Assembly: GCA_014904985.1 (NCBI GenBank) | Contig: MU129010.1 | Location: forward strand, 8,331-58,594 | Length of the DNA: 50,264 nt | Reading direction: 5' to 3' | From: Hydnum rufescens UP504 | Taxonomy: Eukaryota > Basidiomycota > Agaricomycetes > Cantharellales > Hydnaceae | In this document: positions 42,193 through 50,264 of the stretch, piece by piece | Layout: every line of letters starts with the position of its first letter | How positions within the stretch are numbered: position 1 is the stretch's first letter | Notes under the pieces: generated by a model | Database searches by the model: none | What the model saw: only the letters and a program-made list of their open reading frames with translations | What the model was told of the DNA's origin: nothing | Translations under genes and position numbers: made by a program

Positions 42193-43190
42193 ATGTTATT
42201 GTGTCATCATTGTCGCATCAGACACTGTTGTGGAGGTCTATGGTTACATTCGGATTTGAGTTGTGTTTTGGTGGGGATGCCTGCGCCAATTGTATATGGC
42301 TCGTGGGTTCCTATGGTTCTCCTCAGCAGTTTTGTTCTCTAGAACACGTTTGCTGTCCTATAGATGGAGCGCAGAGCTCTCTGACCATTAATTTTACAGC
42401 CAGAGTAGATCCTTTCCTCCTCCATACCCGACGCATTCCTGCACACCACTTTTTGGGGGAGTCGAGCCAAAAAACATGCACAAGCCATAAAGGTTTTCAA
42501 TGCTGAGGGATTTGAAGTGGGCGTTCATCATCTATTCCCAGTAGTGCGATGGGAAGGATACTGATGAGCTGGCACAGACTGTTGTGGTTGCTCACATCTT
42601 CATCAACTATTACATTGGTGAGAAGATCTGACAGGCAGAGAGGTGTGGGGGGAGGTGTGGATATATGGGCTCCGGTTTAGGAGATCTGTGAGATCGTATG
42701 CTGATATTTTTTCCAGACATTAGGCCACACACTTACTTTGTCAATATTCTCCAAGGTTTAGAGCTCGTTTGTACCTTCTGAGTCAAGGCATAGCACCATG
42801 AAATGTGTGCCGCCTATGCTTGGTGTGCGGCAGCTACCAAAACACTCACAAAGCTGCCAAAGATGTCACCAATAGGAGTTGCTTAATTTGATGCCATCAA
42901 ATAAGGAAATTGCCTAATTTGACACTTTCTAAATAGGGAATTCGCCTAATTTGGCATTAATCCAAATAAGGAAAATTACTAATTTGGATAGGCCAATTTA
43001 CAGAAGATGAAACCAAATCACCTCCAGAATCACAAAGAGCATTTTTCATTAGTGCAGCTTCTTTCAACTTGTATTAGCTCCTGACTGAACAATATTTTTA
43101 AATTCTGAACTGAGACTCTTCAGAGAATTAGTATGAAGGAACTTTGGTCCCATCTGCCTCCAAGTGGTTGAGTTGTGGCCTTTTAAATGA
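42193..43190. other. Transposon core, no gene recognised
   Basis: This sequence upstream of the transposase is expected to hold its promoter. A 110-codon frame at 42174-42506 has no recognisable motif. CCTAATTTGRC repeats lie at 42885-42990. Confidence 0.35.
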
Positions 43191-44109
43191 GAGGATGAAG
43201 TGAGGTGGCACCCTGATGTCACAATCTACTGTGGTTCTGACCTCAATTGAATTGATTGGAATTTTTCTTGAATAACCTAATGATATTCCATGGAATGTCT
43301 TCAAATTGGAATCATGGGGTGCCACCTACTACTACTACAAATGGCCACAAAGTCCATGCAAATTGGATTACTGAGTGAAGCAGGGGGAGGGGAAGATCTG
43401 GGTCATGTGACCAATGCCAGAAGTGCTTAGAATGGCCTGAAATTTGCACCTGAGCCTCAAATGGTGACCAGGTGTGGCCTACAAAAAATCAGAGTCATTG
43501 GAGTGCTGGAAGTGCCCCCACTGGAGGGTGTATTACAGTGAAACTTGAAAATATTCTGCAAGGTCTCATATTGCAGTAAGAGATATGAAATTTTGAGGAT
43601 GTTATGAATGTGTTTGGATGAGCCAACTGTGAGTTTTCAGGGTAATGGCATGGATGGAAGGCCCTGGGGAGGAAATTGTGAGTTAGGGGGGGATGATGTG
43701 GAGCAATGCCTAAATGGGGTCTGGTTAGGCTGATATTTGGTATATGAGCTCCCCATATACATATTACACTAGTGGCCAGAGATCAGATCCATGCCTGCTC
43801 TACATCTTGTGTAATTCACTTTTGATTATCCTTCCCCTCCCCCTCAATTTCAGCCACTTCCACACATCCAATTCATTCCATTTTTGGATATAGTCTGTAT
43901 CATAATATTACTGGTCAATTACACCTATTTTGGCCCCAGTGTGGGGTGATTCACATTTATGGTGGGGTAGTTCCTCTTTTCTGCCTGCCAAGGGAGTTGA
44001 ATGTCTCAAACTCAACTGATTGGGCTGATTTTTGGTATATATTTAGTCCATTATATGACTATACTCTGTGTAAAATTTAAAGTTCATATCTTGACTGTAG
44101 GGGAAGTAA

Positions 44110-45110
44110 ATCAATTTTCAATGTTCAAACTTGTTTGGCTTGTATCTCCATAAGTAATGCATGGATTTGGCTGAAATTTTGATATGATTTGTGTACCAAT
44201 GGCCTCCTAATATGTGCCGAATTTCAGACACGTCTGCCCAGCGCTTATTTTCTGGCATCTTCCGGTGGTTCCGGTCCCCCTTGCCCAGTTCCCCCTCTTT
44301 AAGTGCATGGATTGGGCTGATTTTTGGCACATGATTACTTTATAATGACTTCATACTCTGTGTGAACTTTCAAGTCCCCAGCTATTTTATAGGGGGAGGA
44401 AATCAATTTTTAATGTCTAAACCTGTTTGGCTCATATATCCATAAGTAATGCATGGATTAGGCTGAATCTTTGATATGATTTGCGTCCTAATAGTCTCTA
44501 ATCATGTGCCAAATTTCAGACTCATCCGCCCAGTGCTTAGTTTCTGGCATCTTCCGGTGGTTCTGGTCCCCCTGCCTAGTTCCCCCTCTTTAAGTGAATG
44601 GATTGGGCTGATTTTTGGCACATGATTACCTTACAATGACTTCATACTCTGTGTAAATTCTCAAGTTCCCAGCTATTTTATAGGGGGTGGAAATCAATTT
44701 TTAATGTCTACACTTGTTTGGCTCATATCTCCATACATAATGCATGGATTTGACTGAGATGTTGATATGATTTGCATCCTAATAGTCTCTAATCATGTGC
44801 CAAATTTCAGACATGTCTGCCCAGCGCTTATTTTCTGGCATCTTCTGGTGGTTCTGGTCCCCCCTGCCCAGTTCCCCCTCTTTAAGTGCATGGATTGGGC
44901 TGATTTTTGGTACATGATTACTTCATAATGATGTAATACTCTGTGTGAATTTTCAAGTCTCTAGCTATTGTATGGGGGGAGGAAATCAATTTTTAATGTC
45001 CAAACCTGTTTGGCTCATATCTCCATAATTAATGCATGGATTGGGCTGAAACTTTGATATGATTTGCATCCTAATAGTCTCTAATCATGTGCCAGATTTC
45101 AGACTCATCC
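44110..45110. repeat. 291-bp arm repeats, right arm (four copies)
   Basis: TTGGCTCATATCTCCATA recurs at 44135, 44427, 44718 and 45009, a constant period of 291-292 bp. Each unit also has ATGCATGGATT-GGCTGA, TCTAATCATGTGCCAAATTTC, TTTTCTGGCATCTTC and TTTAAGTGCATGGATTGGGC. Copies differ by a few percent. Confidence 0.9.
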
Positions 45111-45636
45111 CCCCAGTGCTTATGTTCCGGCAATTTCCGGTGGTTCCAGTGCTGTTTTTACTGTTCTCATTGTTTCAGGCCCTAACCAGTGGCCCTGGGC
45201 CTGGTTTTTTCACTGCATCAGGGTCCCTAGGGGTCCATCCATCTATCCCAGGCACCACCCCCTGGTCCTGGGCCCCCATTGGGCTGGATGGGGAAAATTT
45301 TCTTGGATGTAGTTCATTTAATTTCCGCATTTAGGCTTTTTTTCAATAGGAATCAGTGTATTATGTAACTGGATACCATTTAGGAATCATTATATAATAT
45401 TTTTAGTCACCCCAAACCCAGTATGGAAATTATCCTAAATAGGAAATGACTGGATGCAAATCCATTAAGAACCCAACTGAGCCATTGGCTGATATTAAAA
45501 TGCCTGGGGTTGCCACAGCTCTGATGCAACAGCCGACCTGATGCATCAAAACACAGTAATGGTAACTTACTGTAATTGATGCAAAAAACTCGTGGTAAGT
45601 TACCATATGTGATGCAATAAGTCTACAGCATCAGGT

Positions 45637-45996
45637 GAAGAAACACATTGATGCACTGAATCAAGCTTAAACTAGTCTAGAACCCTCTTTAGAATCCACA
45701 TTTTGACCAGGAGGACACAAATAGGTACATACAAATAGCAGTAAATGATCCAATACAACATGTATATGCCTTTCACAAGCACCCCCAATATATCATTGAC
45801 TATAGCTAGTCCATACCATCATCATATCCATCACCATATCCATCACTGAATTCCATACACAACTTGTTAGAGAGTGATCAACCATCAGAGTGAACCAGCC
45901 CATTGAATAAAAACAGAAATACAGTCTCCCATCCACACACTGGCTGAACCAGAGTTTGATTTGACAGTCATCAGAGCTCCCAATCCTTCTTCTATA
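45637..45996 (+). mobile_element. Gypsy II 5' LTR, last part
   Basis: Resumes GAAGAAACACATTGATGCAC and matches LTR II (for example rc of 9150-9480) through AAAACAGAAATACAG to CCAATCCTTCTTCTATA. It is followed directly by the primer-binding region, which fixes the LTR 3' end at 45996. Confidence 0.8.
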
Positions 45997-46016
45997 ACTG
46001 GTGGTCCTTACAGGGG
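45997..46016 (+). promoter_or_regulatory. Gypsy II primer-binding region
   Basis: ACTGGTGGTCCTTACAGGGG follows the LTR end without spacer and is the same as in Gypsy I (22353), apart from one or two bases. Confidence 0.65.
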
Positions 46017-46098
46017 TAGTTCTCACTTTAATACACCTTTCACCTCTTCCAAAACATTTCAATCTAACAACATAACAACATCAACCAATTCAGAAACA

Positions 46099-48098
46099 AT
46101 GGCCAAAGTAAATCCACAAGCAATGCCATGGCCCACAGGTAGAGATGCTCTGCATTTTAAGGGAAAATGCTGTGGAAGGAATAACTGTCTAGTATCTGAA
46201 AATGCAAGTTTGGAAGTGCTCTGACCTTAGACCTTGATCAATGATCTGTTGGAGTGTTAGGACAACCTTATCTTGCTACTGCCCAAAGATATCAAGGAAA
46301 CTCAGTTGAAATGACTCCATTTGACGAACAAAATAAAAAGTTTTCTACATGTCAAAAAATATGCTTATGTAACCAAGATTTGTAATCAAAAACCCGGACT
46401 CAAAAGTATGACAAAGCAATTTGTATGACTAAGCAAAAGATATGACTCAGCCTGATTTAGTCATCTGAACATCCCACAACTGCACCATTCCAAACATCAC
46501 ACAGACTTTGGTGCAGAAAAGTACACAGACATCCAAAAATACATATAAGGAATTGAATTTTGTAGTTTTAGGTAGCTTTTAGATAAGACTCCCCTTGAAA
46601 TAAAGTAGTTACAGACGAGAAATTCAAGTGGCCAAGTAACTGAAAGGCATACTCAGAGCAACAACAAGAAGTTGTAGATAGTTGTAGGACCCTCAGTGTA
46701 GGTGTTGCCAGATGTCTATGCCCTGAATCATACAATAATAGGTTCAAGCCCATAAAAAGTTTTAAAATCAGAAATAGCTTCTAAGTTTCAATTCGACAAT
46801 CATGATACAAGTAGTCCAGCTAGAGTCAGAAACATTACATCATATCAGAGTCATCCATATCATTTCTATACCTAGTAAGCCAATCAACTCATTGAGACTA
46901 ACCTGAACCCCTCCCATACCTTTTCATTCCCAATCCCTATAACCTTAGCCAACATCTGGTGGTGTTAGTAATTTCTGCAGAGCTATAAAGCATCTTCTAC
47001 AATGCCTTGATAATTTCCTCCTTGACTATGAAGCCTGCTGTGATGAAGCTCTCTATGATGATCACAGGAAATGCAAGAACATTATTTGATTCTGTAGCAA
47101 CAAAGAAGCTGAATTGCTGAAGAATCTCCCAGAAGTGAGAATCCTACTACATTTGAAGCTCTGGCAACTCGTCTTAGAAAACTTTATGGACAGACAGACA
47201 GAAGACAAAGATATACATGAGAATGACTAGCAGACTTCTGCAACAAAAGAGAATGATTATCAATGAAGCAGATCCAGACGATTACCATCATGAATTCATT
47301 ACACAGGTACAATGCCTTGATGAGAAGAAAGTCCTAGCTGAGTGAGACCAAGATGACCTTTTCTGGCAAGGGATTCCATGATGTCTCCAGAAGATTGTAC
47401 TCCCATTATTTCACTATGTTCCAGGATTTGATGATACAAAACCACTGGACTGCACCATCATGTATGACACAATGAAGACCATACTCAAAGAAGATCTTTA
47501 TTACAACTTCAGACATCTTAATAAGGAAAGACCACAAGCCACTACAAAGACCAAAAAGTCAAAAATAAAGCCCAGCTATTACAGGTCATGTGGCAGATAC
47601 AGTGACTCCTCAGACAAATCAGAAGTTTCAGAAAGTGAAGAAGAAGACAGTGAAAGTGAAGAAGAACCAGTTGCCATATCACCTATATCCATTAAAAAAG
47701 TATCCACCAAACCAAAGCCAACAATTATTCCATCACTTTGCAATGTAACAGAACAAATCAGTGACCTCACACAGTCCTTTAATGAAATGAAAATATTCAT
47801 GGCACAATCACAGCAAAAGGGACAAGCTCCAAACCTATATACACAACCTTGTCATTCAGAAACACAGATTCAAGGAAGCCCAGCTACCTATCCAAACAAT
47901 CAACCACTTGGACCTAATCATTCCCAAGGTCCTAATGCATCAGCTGGTGCAACCCTTTGCTGGTTCTGTGATAAAACAGGAGCACATAATGTTGGAATGA
48001 AGAACTGTCCAGATGCCCAAGCTATGGTCCATCAAGGAATCATCAAATACTCTATTGAAGGAAGGCTTGTGAAGATGGATGATACACAACTACCATGA
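46099..48098 (+). pseudogene. Gypsy II gag, interrupted by a solo LTR and stops
   Basis: The ATG at 46099 begins MAKVNPQAMPWPTGRD, aligning with Gypsy I MSSPTFTRMPGPRSRD. Reading breaks at 46170 after FKGKC and resumes after the insert at 47006 with LDNFLLDYEACCDEA. Later parts show LATRLRKLYGQ, the 212-codon open frame from 47460, an acidic Ser/Glu linker (SDKSEVSESEEEDSESEEE) and a zinc-knuckle relic, CWFCDKTGAHNVGMKNC. Several TGA stops occur. The last, at 48096-48098, falls where Gypsy I has the Arg of LPRG. It is strongly CpG-depleted. Confidence 0.85.
46171..47000 (+). mobile_element. Solo LTR with AATGC target duplication
   Basis: This 830-bp insert sits in Gypsy II gag. It starts TGTGGAAGGAATAACTGTC and ends GCATCTTCTAC, and AATGC stands on both sides (46166-46170 and 47001-47005). 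Ends resemble LTR II (TGTGGAAG...CTTCTATA), including AGTATCTGAAAATGCAA near the start, so it is a diverged relative of that family. The joined flanks align in frame with Gypsy I gag, confirming the borders. Confidence 0.85.
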
Positions 48099-48899
48099 GG
48101 AATAGCTGGAAAGGGAGGAATCAAACAAGCCATAGTGGATGACATAAAATGAATTAGGGAGGAATCAACCCATCAATGAACAACAGGAGCAATCTGTATT
48201 GTTGACAAAAATGGATTGTCACCCTTTAGAACACACTCATATGCAATAGCAGCAGGCCCATTTATATCTGCACCAGCTACCAAAACAAGTAAACCAGATA
48301 ATTGTCACAATCCAATGGGAGATAAAACTACACAACACCCTAAAAATCAAATGTATGTTGATGTACCCCCATGCAGCCAGACCCCTGCTAAAACTCCAGT
48401 TAATCAGCCAAAACCCTCAGAACCAAAACAAGCAGCCCCTGAAAATCCTCTGCAGCCAACTTATCCTCCAGGAATATTGCCTTCCTCAGTAATAAAAGAG
48501 CCAATAACAGAAAAACCTGCTCCTAAAAAGGCTGGACCACTTCCAGAGGAAACAATAGACATAGAAATGGCACTACCTGAGAAACAAATCCCAAAGAATC
48601 CTCCTACATATCATTTTACCACAGAATTCCAAGAAGCCTGTGAAGATAAAGAAATAGCAAAGAAAGTACTCAATTAAAAAGTTGAAATAACTCTTGGAGA
48701 CTTCCTTGGGTCAGCACATGGAGCAGCCAAAATATTTGCAGCTGGACTTAAACTGAAACATGACTATAATCCTAAACATTGAGAGCCCCTTACTGTAAAT
48801 CATGCCACCTTTGAACTGTGTTTTCCAACAACTGAGGCCTCTGATTATGACTCTGATGATGAAGCAGAGCAAGATGAATACTATGACCATATATGAACC
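48099..48899 (+). pseudogene. Gypsy II gag C-terminus and gag-pol linker
   Basis: A 153-codon Pro-rich frame (48216-48677) ends with YHFTTEFQEACEDKEIAKKV, the counterpart of YRFASELQEAVNVEDLFKS in Gypsy I. After one stop comes VEITLGDFLGSAHG, a linker motif of this Gypsy group. Three TAA/TGA codons separate the frames. Confidence 0.75.
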
Positions 48900-49454
48900 T
48901 TGATGGACAGAGATTTGGATGAAGACCTATCCCAACAAACACATCTACAGACACAAGCAAACTATCAAGCACAAGTAAATTTGATTGGATCCCTTGGGCC
49001 AAATCCTTTGTTTGCTATGGACACAGGAAAAATTGCAGCTAAAGCCACAGGTCAGAATGGAACCAAAGATGTTGTGCTTATGATTGACACAGGATCCGAA
49101 TTAAACCTTATCTCCCAGGAAGTTCAGAAAAGATTAAACATCCCAATAGACTATGATGGACAAAACTGGTCATTACAAGGAATCAATAGTGGACCAGAAC
49201 CCCTTATAGGATGCTGTCAAAATGTTCCAATTGAAATAGGAGGGATAAGATTTGATCATCACTTCTTTGTTAAAAAGGGAAGCTTTGAAGGCCATGACAT
49301 ACCACTTGGACAACCATGGTTAGTAGGAGTCGGTGCCCAAATCAAATACAAAGGAGCCACAGATGGAAATCATGGAATGGACATTCAGGTTTATGAAAAG
49401 GGAAACCCAACAGGATCATCTATTTCTCTCCATGCTCTTATGAATGAAGAATGA
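48900..49454 (+). pseudogene. Gypsy II aspartic protease
   Basis: The 184-codon open frame has VVLMIDTGSELNLIS (active-site DTG at about 49084-49092), then LQGINSGPEPLIGCCQNVPI and HDIPLGQPWLVGVGAQIKY, the second conserved protease motif (ILGQPWL). It would cleave the gag-pol polyprotein. The domain itself looks complete, but stops on both sides (before 48900 and at 49452) mean no polyprotein could be made. Confidence 0.85.
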
Positions 49455-50264
49455 GAGCAAAATAAACTTGTTCTTCAGGCATCAGCAATACCTCCAGGAG
49501 AACAGCCACCTGAAGGAAGCAATCCAGGTCCACCACAGCTGCAATATTGATATAAATCAAATGGAGTATCATTAGTTCGAACAGCACCTAAAACTTCTTT
49601 GCAAGACTACAAATATTATCATACAGAAGCAACTCCATCTGACCAATCAATACAAGGGGATTCACCATTTATACCAATATTTGGAAGAGAATTATCAGAG
49701 GCCTTATGACTCCCAGAAATGTGTACAAAAGACTTCAATCCAAGCACAAACAAGTACCTCATAGATGCTATTATTAACAAGGAGAGTATGTCTGCACGAT
49801 ATCTCAATCAAACTTGGAAATCATCATCAGCTGCATCTGGAAATCAACTTGAAGACAATCTTGTACACATTTATAATGAATTAAGACCAGGTTTTGCACA
49901 AAAATCTCCAGAAAAAGTGGAGGACTTTAGCTATCAAATTGGCCAGGTCATCAGAAATGCCAATAAGACGAAATATAAAACTGTGGATAAGAAGAAAAAC
50001 CCTATTCCTTTGGGAGTCATTCAAAACCCAGTCATTCATCTTCCCTATAAAGATCTTCCTCCCATCACACCTCTCCTACTTCCAACACATCCACCTAGCT
50101 TCAAAGACTTTCAATACACCAAAAAGCTTACCCCTGAACATGTCAGGATCAAATTGACATTTGCTTCTGCTTAAGGACTTACCTGTCAGAGTATCATTCT
50201 TCATCGACTCTATCATATGGTGCCTACTTCTTCAAATGCTCTCATCTCCTCTCTCCCTCCATTG
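49455..50264 (+). pseudogene. Gypsy II pol, linker before reverse transcriptase
   Basis: Broken frames contain SLQDYKYYHTEATPSDQ and, in the 151-codon frame from 49719, KYKTVDKKKNPIPLGVIQNP and LPPITPLLLPTHPPSFKD. These correspond to the pre-RT region of Gypsy I (KYKPCWKKIHPV, IPSLPTNP) and of fungal relatives. The RT itself lies beyond the window edge. Confidence 0.75.

Larger units (their letters stand above)
37519..45636. mobile_element. 8.1-kb DNA transposon with long inverted arms
   Basis: The ends are weakly inverted: CCCATGCTGTAAAT at about 37521 and, reversed from the right, CCTGATGCTGTAGAC at about 45635. Inside, arms of about 1.8 kb (37519-39360) and 2.4 kb (43195-45636) are inverted copies, ending inwards near CAATTTGAGGTCAGAACCAC. 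The core holds a minus-strand DDE transposase pseudogene. The insert splits the Gypsy II 5' LTR, with about 60-70 bp of LTR missing at the right junction, so no clean target duplication can be read. Confidence 0.75.

Noticed and set aside
44118..45334. Short open frames in the 291-bp repeats (for example ones beginning MPKISPIHALKEGELG)
   Set aside because: They recur with the repeat on both arms and are interrupted in other units. No codon conservation is seen.

Overview
The window looks like a transposon-rich heterochromatic stretch of a filamentous fungus, most likely an agaricomycete basidiomycete. This is inferred from three things: short spliceosomal introns (about 57-111 nt, GTRNGT donors, CTAAC/CTAAT branch points, YAG acceptors); the element set (Ty3/Gypsy, Ty1/Copia, a tyrosine-recombinase RT element, a fungal DDE transposase family); and strong CpG depletion with C-to-T-type stops in most copies. 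No gene is clearly intact. Nearly every coding stretch is a broken transposon gene or a fragment of a cellular gene. A 25-base run of N (26134-26158) marks an assembly gap.

Layout. 1-1.4 kb: CpG-rich, nothing recognised. 1.4-7.8 kb: a spliced conserved-looking pseudogene, TAGACA-type repeats enclosed by two inverted 0.49-kb MITE-like copies, an HNH-nuclease pseudogene and a long unrecognised pseudogene. 7.8-10.7 kb: stacked LTRs of a Gypsy family (called LTR II here). 11.06-14.69 kb: a minus-strand Copia element split by a solo LTR. 14.69-15.9 kb: a piece of another Gypsy LTR (LTR I) and a minus-strand Gypsy protease relic. 15.97-18.07 kb: an array of exon-intron units, each with a hairpin in the exon end and another in the intron, diverging from a captured UDP-glucose dehydrogenase fragment. 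18.5-20.5 kb: a minisatellite and an unrecognised minus-strand gene with a TATA box. 20.77-26.13 kb: Gypsy I (LTR, gag, decayed pol). 26.16-28.65 kb: an LTR II fragment and a second copy of the hairpin array. 28.8-30.1 kb: C-rich tract and a tRNA-like motif. 30.1-33.64 kb: a minus-strand DIRS/Ngaro-like element (N-terminal exon, RT, RNase H, tyrosine recombinase) split by a solo LTR. 33.65-36.43 kb: antisense LTR II carrying a fold-back hAT-like MITE and another solo LTR. 36.44-50.26 kb: Gypsy II, whose 5' LTR is split by an 8.1-kb DDE transposon with 291-bp repeats in its arms.

How the parts relate. The region grew by nested insertion. Several layers can be ordered because the uninterrupted sequence exists elsewhere in the window: LTR II copies at 9.1-10.7 kb show what is missing at 34-36 kb and 37.5-45.6 kb, and Gypsy I gag aligns through the insertion site in Gypsy II gag. 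The most unusual structure is the pair of hairpin exon-intron arrays. I do not recognise it as a known element class.
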